NCBI GenBank assembly: GCA_051252095.1
Contig: JBPOFK010000008.1
Location: 56,291 to 120,290 of the forward strand
DNA length: 64,000 nucleotides
Reading direction: 5' to 3'
From: GCA-2401735 sp051252095
Lineage (GTDB): Bacteria > Pseudomonadota > Gammaproteobacteria > Burkholderiales > Methylophilaceae
Under the pieces are notes generated by a model. That model made no database searches, was not told the DNA's origin, and saw only the letters and a program-made list of their open reading frames with translations. Positions 19,601 through 29,067 of this stretch are shown here, piece after piece (position 1 is the first letter of the stretch; each line of letters opens with the position of its first letter). A program made the position numbers and the translations under genes.

Positions 19601-20121
19601 CTCAAAAGCAACCAAAATTGATAGCTGGCGTTGTAACAGGGGTAAGGGTTCGAATGACACAACGCGGGAAAATGGCTATTGTGACACTAGATGATGCTGT
19701 TGCAAGAGTAGATGTAATTGTGAGTGGCGAATTGCTCATAGAGTCTTCCCAATTGATTAAGGAAGATCAATTGCTTATTATTGAAGGGCGTATTAGCCAC
19801 GATGATTTTTCAGGTGGCAATCGGGTTAGTGCAAATAAAGTTTATAGTCTGCCAGCTGCGAGAAGTACATATGCCAGTATGCTGAAAATTGCTTGTAATG
19901 GTCAGTCTGATGCAGCTAGATTGAATAAAATATTGCGCCCATATTGTCAGCATGAGAAGGATGAGCTGAGAGGATGCCCTGTTAAAATTGAATATCATAA
20001 CGCAACTAGCCAAGCAAGTTTAATGCTGGGGGATAGTTGGCGTGTTGAATTACAGGATGAATTGATTTTTAATTTAGAAAGCTGGTTATCTAAAGAAAAT
20101 GTAAAAATCCTTTATAATTAG
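16657..20121 (+). CDS. dnaE: DNA polymerase III alpha subunit
   Basis: The 1154-residue replicative polymerase subunit carries an N-terminal PHP domain (FVHLRCHSEYSIVDG), the polymerase palm with catalytic D410 and D412 (MPDFDIDFCQEGRD) and D564 (VKFDFLGLRT), fingers with YRPGPMDLIPDY, a helix-hairpin-helix region (FAGYGFNKSHAAAYAL) and a C-terminal OB fold (IAGVVTGVRVRMTQRG...MAIVTLDD). Metal ligands sit nine residues after those of E. coli DnaE. It starts at an ATG 40 bp after the chpA terminator, so it has its own promoter; TAAAAT just upstream could be a -10 box. accA follows 37 bp later, as in many proteobacteria. Confidence 0.98.
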   Translation: MHDLNQSPKFVHLRCHSEYSIVDGIVRINDYVNAAKQDTMPALALTDLNNLFGAVKFYKAARKQGIKAILGADVWIENNKKPQQPSRILLLVQNQAGYHLLCELISKAYLENQTNGRPELKPEWFDCDTNGLILLSGHTDSDIGFSLQQNNSKLAKQLVTEWSARFPNRFYIEVQRAANTENQTRQESVLRQAVSIASMMDIPIVATQPIQFISADDFKAHEARTCIAQGYMLADRRRPKKFSEEQYFKTQAQMETLFADIPEALANTVEIAKRCNLTLTLGENYLPDFPTPNQQDLPTYLAEESLKGLQTRLVMLYPDEVARAEKFEQYKSRLDFECDIINQMGFPGYFLIVADFINWAKNNGVPVGPGRGSGAGSLVAYSLGITDLDPLAYNLLFERFLNPERVSMPDFDIDFCQEGRDRVIDYVKHKYGLDSVSQIATFGTMAAKAVIRDVGRVLDLPFNFVDSVAKLIPLELGITLKSALEKEPQLQERREKEEEVAQLLELALRLEGLVRNVGMHAGGVLIAPGKISDYSAVYCQANGDSLVSQYDKDDVEAVGLVKFDFLGLRTLTILNMAVENANMQRQADSLPPLVLDTLPLDDKRTYQLLQRGNTTAVFQLESKGMKDTLNRVKPNSFEDIIALVALYRPGPMDLIPDYGRRKNDAQRFEYPHPSTEPILKETYGIAVYQEQVMQIAQVVAGYSLGAADLLRRAMGKKKPEEMVKQREIFNAGAQKNGLSLQQSNDLFDLLEKFAGYGFNKSHAAAYALVAYQTAYLKTHYPAAFLAATMSADMNNTDSVRIFFEDCAPNEIEVLPPNINQSEYRFKPLSNKQFLYGLGAIKGTGAAAIDNMIAARKKDGPFKDLFDFCNRLDLRKVNRRVIESLIRAGAFDSLESNRAALLAGVSLAIGAAEQANNHVGQDSLFGEDMTAQHQLPEKQAWTTEQQLQEEKAALGFYLSGHPFLGYKHEIARFVHGTLADLSPQKQPKLIAGVVTGVRVRMTQRGKMAIVTLDDAVARVDVIVSGELLIESSQLIKEDQLLIIEGRISHDDFSGGNRVSANKVYSLPAARSTYASMLKIACNGQSDAARLNKILRPYCQHEKDELRGCPVKIEYHNATSQASLMLGDSWRVELQDELIFNLESWLSKENVKILYN

Positions 20122-20158
20122 CGACGTTTAAAAACTAGATTTTAGGTGAGTTATCACT

Positions 20159-21154
20159 ATGAGCAATAAAAACGCAGTAGATGCAAAAGTAACCTATTTG
20201 GATTTCGAGCAGCCAATTGCAGAATTGGAAAAACGCATTGAATCTTTACAAGAAGCCCATGATGAGCACGAAGACTTAGATGTCGGTAAAGAGGTTGAGC
20301 AGTTAGAAAAGAAAAATGAGCAGCTATTAACCGATACCTACAAAAACTTGACCGCTTGGCAGGTGTCGCAGGTGGCACGTCATCCTCAGCGCCCCTATAC
20401 ACTTGATTATGTGAGGGATTTATTTACTGACTTTGAAGAGCTGCATGGTGACCGTGCTTTTGCCGATGACCCTGCAATTGTTGGTGGTTTAGCGCGTATT
20501 GATGATATGCCAGTCATGGTGATTGGTCACCAAAAAGGGCGGGATATTAAAGCTCGCCAGCATCGTAATTTCGGCATGCCCAGACCTGAAGGCTATCGTA
20601 AAGCGCTGCGTTTGTTTAGGTTGGCTGAAAAATTTAAATTACCGATTATTACATTAATAGATACGCCTGGTGCATATCCTGGGATTGGTGCGGAAGAGCG
20701 CGGGCAGTCAGAAGCAATTGCCAGAAACCTTTATGTCATGACTGAGCTTAAAACGCCCATTATTGGTATCGTAATAGGTGAGGGTGGTTCAGGAGGTGCT
20801 TTAGCATTAGGCGTAGTAGATCAGTTGCTGATGCTGCAGCATGCAACGTACTCTGTAATTTCACCTGAAGGATGTGCTTCAATCTTATGGAAAAGTGCTA
20901 GTAAAGCACCAGACGCTGCTGAAACATTAGGGATTACAGCTGAAAGATTAAAAGGATTAGGCTTGGTGGATCAAATTATTGCTGAGCCCTTGGGTGGTGC
21001 ACATCGTGACCCACAAAGCATGATGGAAACACTTAAAAAAGCAATAAAAAGCAATTTAAATGCACTTAAAAAGAAACCGATGGATAAATTGCTAGATACA
21101 CGGTATTCGCGTTTAATGAGCTATGGTAAGTTCAAAGAAGTTGTCAAAAAATAA
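20159..21154 (+). CDS. accA: Acetyl-CoA carboxylase carboxyltransferase subunit alpha
   Basis: The 331-residue AccA forms the carboxyltransferase with AccD and transfers CO2 from biotin to acetyl-CoA, the first step of fatty acid synthesis. A helical N-terminus (FEQPIAELEKRIESL), the crotonase-fold core with GRDIKARQHRNFGMPRPEGYRKALR, DTPGAYPGIGAEERGQSEAIA and GEGGSGGALALG are diagnostic. The 3' end overlaps the longest tilS frame by 32 bases. Its beta partner is not in the window. Confidence 0.97.
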   Translation: MSNKNAVDAKVTYLDFEQPIAELEKRIESLQEAHDEHEDLDVGKEVEQLEKKNEQLLTDTYKNLTAWQVSQVARHPQRPYTLDYVRDLFTDFEELHGDRAFADDPAIVGGLARIDDMPVMVIGHQKGRDIKARQHRNFGMPRPEGYRKALRLFRLAEKFKLPIITLIDTPGAYPGIGAEERGQSEAIARNLYVMTELKTPIIGIVIGEGGSGGALALGVVDQLLMLQHATYSVISPEGCASILWKSASKAPDAAETLGITAERLKGLGLVDQIIAEPLGGAHRDPQSMMETLKKAIKSNLNALKKKPMDKLLDTRYSRLMSYGKFKEVVKK

Positions 21155-22511
21155 TGTGTCTGAACAACATGATACTGTTGAGAAGCAGCTAAAACTTTTT
21201 TTAGAAACGTTATTCCATAGCCACAATCATAGCAGCCCGACACTGCTAGTTGCCTTCAGTGGCGGTGTCGATTCGGCCGTACTATTGTACTTGCTATGTC
21301 AACTGCAAAAAGAATTCTCTTTTCACTTGAAAGCAATGCACGTGAACCATGGCTTAAGTCAACATGCAGAGGATTGGTCAGTTTTCTGCCAAGAAGTTTG
21401 TCATGAGCTCGGAGTGCCTATTGATGTTGTTTCTGTAAAGGTTGATAAAAAAAGTGGCTTAGGAATTGAAGCGGCAGCGCGACAGGCGCGCTATGACGCA
21501 TTGAATAAAGCTGAAGCCGACTATATCTGCCTGGGGCACCACCAAGATGATCAAGCTGAAACATTTTTATTGCAGCTAGCCCGAGGAGCAGGTGTTAAGG
21601 GCCTTGCGAGCATGAGTAAAACTGATAGCCAGCGGCGGTTATTAAGACCATTGTTAAATACAAAGCGATCAGCGCTAATCGAGTATGCAATACAGCATCA
21701 GATTCACTGGATTGAGGATGAAAGTAATGCTGATGTTGAGTTTGACCGTAATTTCATCCGTCATACATTGATTCCGACATTCAATCAGCGATACAAAGAT
21801 ATCGCTAGCTTAGTTGCCCGTTCAGCAGCACATATGGGTGAAGCAAATCAACTATTGGATGAACTCGCAATGGTTGATGCTAATCTTATTTTGGATGAAA
21901 CGCATCCGTTTGGCGTGCTTAGATTAGATGCACTGTTTAAGTTAAGTCGAGCAAGACAAGGAAACTTCATCCGCTGGTGGTTAGCTAAAAATGAGGTTGG
22001 CATGCCAACTAAAGCTGTGCTCAGTCAAATCCTAGAGCAACTACAGTCAAAAAAAACAGATGCAACCATCAAAGTAAAGGTTTCTGAACATTTAACAATA
22101 ATGCGCTATCAAGGCAGTGCATATCTGGTCCAAGAAACTAAACAATCAACTAATATTAATCTTCTGTGGCAAGGGGAGGATTCTTTATTTTTACCAGATC
22201 AATCACGATTATCTTTTACAAAAAAGTTAGGTGAAGGCTTTGCTTATGAACGTGGCGGGCGCATCATCCAGCTCCGCATCAAGAATAGAGAAGGCGGCGA
22301 GTATTTTAAACCAGTACTTGGACGTCCCAGAAGGCGCTTGAAAACGATTATGCAGAATAGTGCGATTCCGCCTTGGCAACGAGAACAGTTACCGTTGATT
22401 TTTATGGATGAAACATTAGTGATGATTCCCAATATTGGCGTCAATGCCGAAATGAAAGCAAGTGAACATGAGGTCGGGTTAACGGCTACATGGGAACCTT
22501 ATAGTCAATAA
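21123..22511 (+). CDS. tilS: tRNA(Ile)-lysidine synthetase
   Basis: TilS converts C34 of the minor tRNA-Ile (CAU) to lysidine using ATP and lysine, so that it reads AUA. The 462-residue frame has the PP-loop LLVAFSGGVDSAVLLYLL, the tRNA-binding part (LGHHQDDQAETFLLQLARGAG, RPLLN, WIEDESN) and a C-terminal TilS domain ending near AEMKASEHEVGLTATWEP. The ATG at 21123 lies inside accA; a GTG at 21156, just after the accA stop, would shorten the product by 11 residues and fits the usual TilS N-terminus better. I keep the longer frame, but the start is open. Confidence 0.95.
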   Translation: MVSSKKLSKNNVSEQHDTVEKQLKLFLETLFHSHNHSSPTLLVAFSGGVDSAVLLYLLCQLQKEFSFHLKAMHVNHGLSQHAEDWSVFCQEVCHELGVPIDVVSVKVDKKSGLGIEAAARQARYDALNKAEADYICLGHHQDDQAETFLLQLARGAGVKGLASMSKTDSQRRLLRPLLNTKRSALIEYAIQHQIHWIEDESNADVEFDRNFIRHTLIPTFNQRYKDIASLVARSAAHMGEANQLLDELAMVDANLILDETHPFGVLRLDALFKLSRARQGNFIRWWLAKNEVGMPTKAVLSQILEQLQSKKTDATIKVKVSEHLTIMRYQGSAYLVQETKQSTNINLLWQGEDSLFLPDQSRLSFTKKLGEGFAYERGGRIIQLRIKNREGGEYFKPVLGRPRRRLKTIMQNSAIPPWQREQLPLIFMDETLVMIPNIGVNAEMKASEHEVGLTATWEPYSQ

Positions 22512-22516
22512 AAACA

Positions 22517-23158
22517 TTACTTTTTTATCGTTAATAAGGGTAATAATGTTGGCCACACATTATCTAAAATCTTCGGCTGTGCGCTTGCATTAGCGTGTAT
22601 ACCATCTTGCTGCATTAATAATGGGTTGCCACCTATACCTTCCAATAAGAACGGAACATAGGCTGTTTGATGTTTATTACTGAGTGTTGTGTACGTTTCG
22701 CTAAACTGCTTGGTGTACTTAATGCCATAATTCGGTGGAATTTTCATCCCAATTAAAAGCGGTTTTACTTGATACTGCTTAGCCGCTTTTAAAATTTGAG
22801 TTAAGTTCTGGCGCATACGTTGCAAACTAAGACCTTGCAAGCCATCATTGCCCCCAAGTTCAATAATAACGATATCTGGTTGATGCAGCTCAAGTGTCTT
22901 TTTGATCTTATTTGCGCCACCTGTCGTCGTTTCGCCACTAATGCTAGCATTGATTACTTTTGCGTCGTAACCTAAGCGATCAAGTTTTTGTTGGAGCAAG
23001 TAAACCCAGCCTGATTTTTCATCTAAACCATAGGCGGCGGAGAGACTATCACCAAAAACAAGAATTTTTTGATTTGCAATAGCTGGTGAAGCAACTAATG
23101 CCGATAAAATAACACTAATACTTAGAATAAATTTAAATACACCTGCGCGTAATCGCAT
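22517..23158 (-). CDS. tesA: SGNH/GDSL esterase, TesA-type (thioesterase I / arylesterase)
   Basis: The protein of about 213 residues has a hydrophobic signal peptide (FILSISVILSALVASPAIA) and is predicted periplasmic. The catalytic serine is in FGDSLSAAYG, the oxyanion-hole residues in SGET and GGNDG, and the Asp-His pair in DGIHAN. TesA hydrolyses acyl esters and acyl-CoA in vitro. It is divergent from ybbA-ybbP, the same arrangement as tesA-ybbA-ybbP in E. coli. The ATG at 23158 is preferred over an upstream in-frame TTG at 23173 because it begins directly with the signal peptide. It is convergent with tilS, five bases apart. Confidence 0.92.
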   Translation of the reverse strand: MRLRAGVFKFILSISVILSALVASPAIANQKILVFGDSLSAAYGLDEKSGWVYLLQQKLDRLGYDAKVINASISGETTTGGANKIKKTLELHQPDIVIIELGGNDGLQGLSLQRMRQNLTQILKAAKQYQVKPLLIGMKIPPNYGIKYTKQFSETYTTLSNKHQTAYVPFLLEGIGGNPLLMQQDGIHANASAQPKILDNVWPTLLPLLTIKK

Positions 23159-23195
23159 AACTTCATATACCAATCAATATTTAACGGATGTAATA

Positions 23196-23903
23196 ATGAT
23201 AACGCAACAAACAACGAGTTCGATGACTGACCCAGCATTATTAGCAAAGAACCTTAACAAAACTTACGGCGATGCACCTGACAATATTAGTATATTGCAG
23301 GATTTAAATTTGGAAGTTAAAAAAGGAGAAAGCGTTGCTATTATTGGTAGCTCAGGTAGCGGGAAGTCAACATTGCTTGGCTTGTTGGCAGGGTTGGATA
23401 TACCGACCAGCGGGACAGTAGAGGTAGAGGGCAATGATTTTAGTCAGCTAGATGAAGATGCACGCGCAGCTATACGCGGTAAGCGTATGGGATTCGTTTT
23501 TCAGTCGTTCCAATTATTACCAAACTTAACTGCCTTAGAAAATGTCATGATTCCTTTGCAGCTGAGCAATCAAAAAGATGCAAAGACAAAAGCACTTTCT
23601 GCCTTATCTGTTGTTGGTCTAACAGAGCGGATTAAGCATTACCCAAAGCAACTATCTGGTGGTGAGCAACAGCGTGTAGCAATTGCTCGCGCATTTGCAT
23701 TGCAACCAGCCATCTTATTCGCTGACGAACCAACAGGAAATTTAGATAAAAAAACAGGGAAACATATTGTAGATTTGCTTTTTAAGTTAAATGCAGACTC
23801 TGCAACGACCTTGGTTTTAGTGACGCATGATAACCAGTTGGCAGAACAATGTATGAAAGTCTACGAATTGTTAAACGGTCAGCTTAAATTGGCAGGCGCA
23901 TAA
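23196..23903 (+). CDS. ybbA: ABC transporter ATP-binding protein, YbbA/LolD family
   Basis: The 235-residue ATPase has Walker A (IGSSGSGKSTLLGLL), the signature LSGGEQQRVAIARA, Walker B (ILFADEPTGNLD) and the switch histidine in VLVTHD. It belongs to the MacB/LolD/YbbA group that powers FtsX-type permeases. Its TAA overlaps the first base of the permease ATG, so the two are made together. The E. coli pair YbbA-YbbP is of uncertain function, possibly extracting lipophilic molecules from the inner membrane. The 37 bp shared with tesA must contain both start regions. Confidence 0.93.
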   Translation: MITQQTTSSMTDPALLAKNLNKTYGDAPDNISILQDLNLEVKKGESVAIIGSSGSGKSTLLGLLAGLDIPTSGTVEVEGNDFSQLDEDARAAIRGKRMGFVFQSFQLLPNLTALENVMIPLQLSNQKDAKTKALSALSVVGLTERIKHYPKQLSGGEQQRVAIARAFALQPAILFADEPTGNLDKKTGKHIVDLLFKLNADSATTLVLVTHDNQLAEQCMKVYELLNGQLKLAGA

Positions 23904-26410
23904 TGATGATTAAATTAGCATGGCAACAGTTCTTGGCACAGTGGCGTGCTGGCGATGTGCGCGTGTTGCTATTGGCGCTGATTGTTGCTGTGACAGCCAT
24001 TACAGGTGTTACCTTCTTTACTAGTCGTATAGCCGCGCATCTTAATACGCAAGGCGGCTTGGTATTAGGTGGCGATATGGTTTTAATCGCAGACCATGCT
24101 ATCCCAGAAAATGCTATCCGTGATGCGAAAATGCAAGGTCTTCGCTACACAACAACGGTTGAGTTTCCTAGTATGGCGATTGCTGGAGAAAAAAATCAGC
24201 TTGCTGAAATTAAAGCATTGAATACTGGTTTTCCATTACGTGGAGACATGACTGTTCAATTTAGTGTGGATGCAGAAGCACAAGTTGTTAAAACGATTCC
24301 CAATCCAGGTGAAGCGTGGATTGAACCTCGATTAGCAAACTTATTGTCAATTGGTCTTGGTGATTTAGTCGAACTTGGTTCTACGCAGCTCAGGGTGTCT
24401 GGCATTATTACCCGAGAACCTTCGCGTGGTGGAGATATGTTTAGCTTTGCACCGCGTCTAATGATGAATGCAGTTGATGTAGCAAAAACAGAGCTGATTC
24501 AGTATGGAAGCCGTGTTAAATATCAGTTACTCGTTGCTGGCGATGCCAAAGCCATTAATACATTTGGCGAACAATTGAAGGGCAATTTGCAACGTGGTGA
24601 ACGACTTCAAGATTTAAAAACAGCGCGACCTGAAATTAAGAGTGCCTTAGAAAAAGCAGAAACCTTTTTAGGCTTAGCTGCTATGGTGAGTATTTTACTT
24701 TCAATCGCTGCAATGCTACTGGCGAGCGGCCCTTATATATCAAGGAATATAGAAACAGCAGCCTTATTACGTTGCTTTGGGGCGAGTAAAAATCAAATCC
24801 AACAGATACTGCTTTGGCAGTGCTTTTTTATTGCGTTGGTAGGGGCAACTATTGGATGTCTTTTTGGCTACATACTACAATCAGTGTTAGGAAGTATTGC
24901 AGGAACACTGTTTTTAGAAACATTACCTCAACCTGATTTTTCTCTAATTTTTATAGGCTATGCTGTCAGCTTTTTAGTGTTGTTTGCTTTAATGCTGCCA
25001 AATATCAATGCGATTAAAAATAGCCCTGTCGTGAATATTCTCAGAACAGATGTTGAAGCAAAAGTGACTTCTGCTGCATTTAGATTCATCCCTGTGCTTA
25101 TTGTAATTGCATTGATAATTTTTGTATTAGCAAAATCTATTCAACTGGCTATCACTGTCATATTGGGGATGTTGGCTGTCTGTTTATTAAGTGCGGGGCT
25201 TGCTTATTTATTTGCAAATATAATCTATCAGCTTACTCAACGTAGTCAGTATTCTAAAAGTGGATTATTTAACTTGTTGAAAATAGGACTTGCTAACCTA
25301 AAACGAAATAAAATATTAACGCTGGTGCAGGTGGTTGGCTTTAGTATTGGTGCAATGGTAATTATTTTACTAATGATTGTTAAAAATGATTTGTTAAATG
25401 CATGGCAGGATGCATTACCGCCGGACGCGCCAAATCATTTTGCGATCAACATACAGCCATCGCAAGTAGAGTCAATAGAAGGATTTTTAAAAAAAATAGA
25501 TATTCAAAAACCGCAGATATTTCCAATGGTACGAGGCCGACTCGTTGAGAAAAATGGCCAAGCGCTATCTGCGGACATGTACGAAGATGGTCGTGCTAAA
25601 AGATTAGTATCACGTGAATTTAATTTGTCCATGGCGGCAGAGATGCAGTCAGATAACCATCTGCTTGCTGGAGAATGGTGGCAAGAAAAAGATAATGAAA
25701 AACCATTGATATCAATAGAGCAGGATATTGCTAATGCACTTGATATTAAAGTGGGCGATGTGTTGACTTATGATATTGCCGGCAGAAAAATTAACTTGAA
25801 CGTGACTAGTATCCGAAAAGTTGAATGGGATAGTATGCGCGCTAACTTTTTTGCAGTAACACCGCCCGATACGCTTGCCGATTATCCGAAGAGTTATATG
25901 ACCGCATTTTACTTGAAAGATAGGCAATCGACTCAGCTTGACCAGCTGGTGAAAGAGCTGCCTAATTTAACGATTATCAATGTTGCTAGTTTGATGGAGC
26001 AAATAAGAGGGATTATGCAGAAGATGAGTTTAGCCGTCGCCAACGTGTTTGTTTTATGCATCGTTGCAGGTTTGGTAGTTTTGTATGCCGCGTTAATTGC
26101 TACACGAGATGCGCGCGCGAAAGAGGCTTCGTTATTCCGTATATTTGGCGCATCAAGAAAACAAGTCAGCGTTGTAATGATTGCTGAATATCTAGGTATT
26201 GCATTTATTGCTGCTTCTGTTGCCTTGTTAGCAGCTAATTTTATTGCATACTATGTCAGTAAACAGATGTTTGAAATACCATATAACATTAATGGTTTGC
26301 TTAGTTTATTTGCCTATATCACCGCACTTATTCTTATCCCAGGCGTTGCATGGTTTGTTATGCGTGATTACCTAAACCAACCCCCAAAACAAGTACTAAA
26401 TAGCATTTAA
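23903..26410 (+). CDS. ybbP: FtsX-like ABC permease, YbbP family
   Basis: The 835-residue membrane protein has an N-terminal helix (VLLLALIVAVTAITGVTFF), a periplasmic domain, a first FtsX block of three helices (about 255-370), further helices (about 395-435), a second periplasmic domain and a second FtsX block at the C-terminus with the conserved EASLFRIFGASRKQV. This ten-helix, duplicated-FtsX arrangement is that of YbbP. It pairs with the ATPase encoded immediately upstream. A second ATG three bases downstream is equally possible as start. No terminator-like hairpin with a T-run follows; TATTGG and CCAATA form a weak stem near 26428-26452. Confidence 0.92.
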   Translation: MMIKLAWQQFLAQWRAGDVRVLLLALIVAVTAITGVTFFTSRIAAHLNTQGGLVLGGDMVLIADHAIPENAIRDAKMQGLRYTTTVEFPSMAIAGEKNQLAEIKALNTGFPLRGDMTVQFSVDAEAQVVKTIPNPGEAWIEPRLANLLSIGLGDLVELGSTQLRVSGIITREPSRGGDMFSFAPRLMMNAVDVAKTELIQYGSRVKYQLLVAGDAKAINTFGEQLKGNLQRGERLQDLKTARPEIKSALEKAETFLGLAAMVSILLSIAAMLLASGPYISRNIETAALLRCFGASKNQIQQILLWQCFFIALVGATIGCLFGYILQSVLGSIAGTLFLETLPQPDFSLIFIGYAVSFLVLFALMLPNINAIKNSPVVNILRTDVEAKVTSAAFRFIPVLIVIALIIFVLAKSIQLAITVILGMLAVCLLSAGLAYLFANIIYQLTQRSQYSKSGLFNLLKIGLANLKRNKILTLVQVVGFSIGAMVIILLMIVKNDLLNAWQDALPPDAPNHFAINIQPSQVESIEGFLKKIDIQKPQIFPMVRGRLVEKNGQALSADMYEDGRAKRLVSREFNLSMAAEMQSDNHLLAGEWWQEKDNEKPLISIEQDIANALDIKVGDVLTYDIAGRKINLNVTSIRKVEWDSMRANFFAVTPPDTLADYPKSYMTAFYLKDRQSTQLDQLVKELPNLTIINVASLMEQIRGIMQKMSLAVANVFVLCIVAGLVVLYAALIATRDARAKEASLFRIFGASRKQVSVVMIAEYLGIAFIAASVALLAANFIAYYVSKQMFEIPYNINGLLSLFAYITALILIPGVAWFVMRDYLNQPPKQVLNSI

Positions 26411-26604
26411 TTGGCTGTATGTAACCATTATTGGTGGTTGTATTTAACCAATATCTCGCATAAAATAAGCTATTAAAAAATAGATCATAGCCTTACTGTT
26501 TGATTTTAAATAGTTATTTTATAAATATAGATGTTGGAATGTGTTTTGCATACATAAGCAAGATAACAAAAAATAATGTATTGATTTTATTAAAGGGAAG
26601 TTAC

Positions 26605-29046
26605 ATGCAAACACTATTCAAACCAAAATTAATTGCGCTAGCTGTTTTATCAATTTACGCTATGCCGACAGTGGTCTTAGCAGAAGAAACGACAATTCAA
26701 ACAGAAGAAATTGAAGTGTTTGGCACTACTCCACTCAAAGGTATCGGACTGCCGATTGAGAAAGTGCCTGCCAATATCCAAGTTGCAAAGCCTAAGCGCA
26801 TCAATGAGCAAACAGGCGTATCAATTGCTGATTACATGAATAGTAATATGCAAGGTGTTACAGTCACTGAGCTTGGTGGTAATCCATGGCAGCCAGAAAT
26901 TAACTTCCGTGGTTACTCCTCATCACCATTGCTTGGTAATCCACAAGGGTTGTCTACTTATATAGACGGCGTTCGCGTTAATGAGCCATTTGGAGACTTA
27001 ACGCTTTGGGACAAGATTCCAAGTTTTGCAATTGGTAATATGCAAGTCATTCCTGGTTCAAATCCTTTGTTTGGTTTGAATACATTGGGTGGTGCTATTG
27101 CGGTACAAACAAAGAGCGGACGTGATAATCAAGGTGCTGCTATTGAGTATGAAGCGGGTTCTTGGGGGCGTGAACGTGCACTAATTGAATATGGTAGCGT
27201 TTCAAAAGATGGTTCTGTTGATTATATGTTTGGTTATCAACATACCACAGAAGATGGTTGGAGAGACTACTCACCATCACACGTCAATCAATTGTTTGGT
27301 AAAACAGGCTGGCAGAATGATACGACTAAATTAGACTTAACCTACATTGGTGCTGATAATAATTTAATCGGTAACGGTTTAACACCTGAGTTCTTATTAC
27401 GTGGTGATCGCGATCAAATTAATACCCGCCCAGATTTTACTAATAACTACTCTCACTTTTTAGCATTAAATGGCTCACACTTCTTTAATGATGACACTAT
27501 GTTTTCTGGCAATGTTTATTACAAAAAATCGAACAGAAGCACATTGAACGGCGATGGTTATGAGGCTGAGCTTGATGGTGGCGATGGACTAGAAGGCTAT
27601 CCAGGGGTAGTTTGTACTCCAGAAGCAGGCGAAACTGAATGTGAGTTGATTGGTTCAGTCTTGAATCGTACGAAGACAACACAAGACACTTACGGCTTAA
27701 CTGGCCAGTTTACTTTTGATCAGGATTTAATGGGTAAAGAAAATCAGTTTGTTGTAGGTGCTGGTTATGATTACAGTTTGATTCGTTTTAAACAAAATGA
27801 GCAGATAAATGTTTCTGCTGAAAGTGATTTTGACGATGGCGGCATTATTGCAGGCGGTAGTGATGACGTATTTGATCCAACAAGAAAGCCTACTTTTGAA
27901 GGTGATGGCGCTTTGCCACAACGCCAAACAGTTGGCTTAACTGGTAAGCAGTATACTGCTCGTTTGTTTGCTAATAACACTTTATCTTTAAATGAAAAAT
28001 GGCATTTAAATACTGGTGCGAGCTGGAATTTCACGCGAATTGATAATGTAGATACTTTACGCGGGGACAATGGGCCAAGATCATTAACGGCTAAAGATAG
28101 TTATACACGCTTGAATCCAACAATCGGTTTGACACACACGCCAAGTAATAATTTAACACTTTATACTTCATATAGTGAGTCTAGTCGTGCGCCAACAGCG
28201 ATTGAGGTCGGGTGCTCTAATCCAGCCAACCCCTGTCTGCTCCCAGCTGCTTTAGCTGATGATCCACCATTAAATCAAGTGGTTGCAAAAACCTATGAGT
28301 TTGGTGGTCGTGGTAAATTAACAGACAGCATCAATTGGAATGCAGGTATCTATCATGCAGTTAATCATGATGACATTCAATTTGTGGCATCTAGCCAGCT
28401 AACTGGTGCTGGATATTTCAAAAATATAGGTAGAACAAAGCGTCAAGGTGTTGATTTTGGCTTAAACGGGAACATTGACCGCTTTATCTGGAGTACGTCA
28501 TATAGTTTCGTACATGCAACTTATGATTCTGATATTGATTTTGTTAACGGGTCTAACTCGGTAGGTGAGCCTAATGATGGTATTTATACAGCTAAGTCTG
28601 GTGACAGAATACCAGTCATTCCGCAACATCAAATAAAGTTGCGTGGTCAATTTGCTGTTACACCAAGCTGGAATGTGGGTGCGAATGTAGTAGGTTACTC
28701 AAGCCAGTATATATTGGGTAATGAAAATAATAGTCACCGCGCTAATGCAGCAAACTGCGCTGGAGGTGATGAATGTGCGATTGGCAAAGGTAAAATTAGT
28801 GGATATGTTATCGTCAACCTAGATACACAATATAACTTCGGTAACGGCTGGAAAATGTTTGCCAAAGCGACTAATATTTTTGATAAAGACTACAATCTTA
28901 GTGGTCGTTTAGCGGAGTCTTTGTTTGATGCAAATGGGCAGTTTGGCGAAGAAGCAAAAGTGCGTAGCCTATTACCGGGCGCGCCGCGCGCAGCTTGGCT
29001 AGGCTTCCGTTATGAGTTTGCTGCGCCTAAAACAGCTTCAAACTAA
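26605..29046 (+). CDS. TonB-dependent outer membrane receptor
   Basis: The 813-residue product starts at the ATG at 26605, with AAAGGGAAG upstream and a clear signal peptide ending VLAEE. An in-frame start at 26500 would put the signal peptide internally. After a short N-terminal extension comes the plug domain (VSIADYMNSNMQGVTV, then INFRGYSSSP, YIDGVRVNEPFGD and GSNPLFGLNTLGGAIAV), followed by a beta-barrel with many alternating strands and a C-terminal aromatic-rich strand (AAWLGFRYEF). Such receptors import chelated iron, cobalamin, copper or other large solutes with TonB energy. The ligand cannot be told. A sigma-54-type response regulator follows 21 bp downstream and may be co-transcribed. 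Confidence 0.93.
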   Translation: MQTLFKPKLIALAVLSIYAMPTVVLAEETTIQTEEIEVFGTTPLKGIGLPIEKVPANIQVAKPKRINEQTGVSIADYMNSNMQGVTVTELGGNPWQPEINFRGYSSSPLLGNPQGLSTYIDGVRVNEPFGDLTLWDKIPSFAIGNMQVIPGSNPLFGLNTLGGAIAVQTKSGRDNQGAAIEYEAGSWGRERALIEYGSVSKDGSVDYMFGYQHTTEDGWRDYSPSHVNQLFGKTGWQNDTTKLDLTYIGADNNLIGNGLTPEFLLRGDRDQINTRPDFTNNYSHFLALNGSHFFNDDTMFSGNVYYKKSNRSTLNGDGYEAELDGGDGLEGYPGVVCTPEAGETECELIGSVLNRTKTTQDTYGLTGQFTFDQDLMGKENQFVVGAGYDYSLIRFKQNEQINVSAESDFDDGGIIAGGSDDVFDPTRKPTFEGDGALPQRQTVGLTGKQYTARLFANNTLSLNEKWHLNTGASWNFTRIDNVDTLRGDNGPRSLTAKDSYTRLNPTIGLTHTPSNNLTLYTSYSESSRAPTAIEVGCSNPANPCLLPAALADDPPLNQVVAKTYEFGGRGKLTDSINWNAGIYHAVNHDDIQFVASSQLTGAGYFKNIGRTKRQGVDFGLNGNIDRFIWSTSYSFVHATYDSDIDFVNGSNSVGEPNDGIYTAKSGDRIPVIPQHQIKLRGQFAVTPSWNVGANVVGYSSQYILGNENNSHRANAANCAGGDECAIGKGKISGYVIVNLDTQYNFGNGWKMFAKATNIFDKDYNLSGRLAESLFDANGQFGEEAKVRSLLPGAPRAAWLGFRYEFAAPKTASN

Positions 29047-29067
29047 TCATCAAATTGAGAAAGAGAA

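Noticed and set aside
26411..26460. Hairpin after ybbP as intrinsic terminator
   Set aside because: TATTGG/CCAATA and TGGTT/AACCA can pair, but there is no T run after the stem.
26500..26604. Upstream in-frame start of the TonB receptor
   Set aside because: It would place the signal peptide internally and has no ribosome-binding site, while the ATG at 26605 has both.
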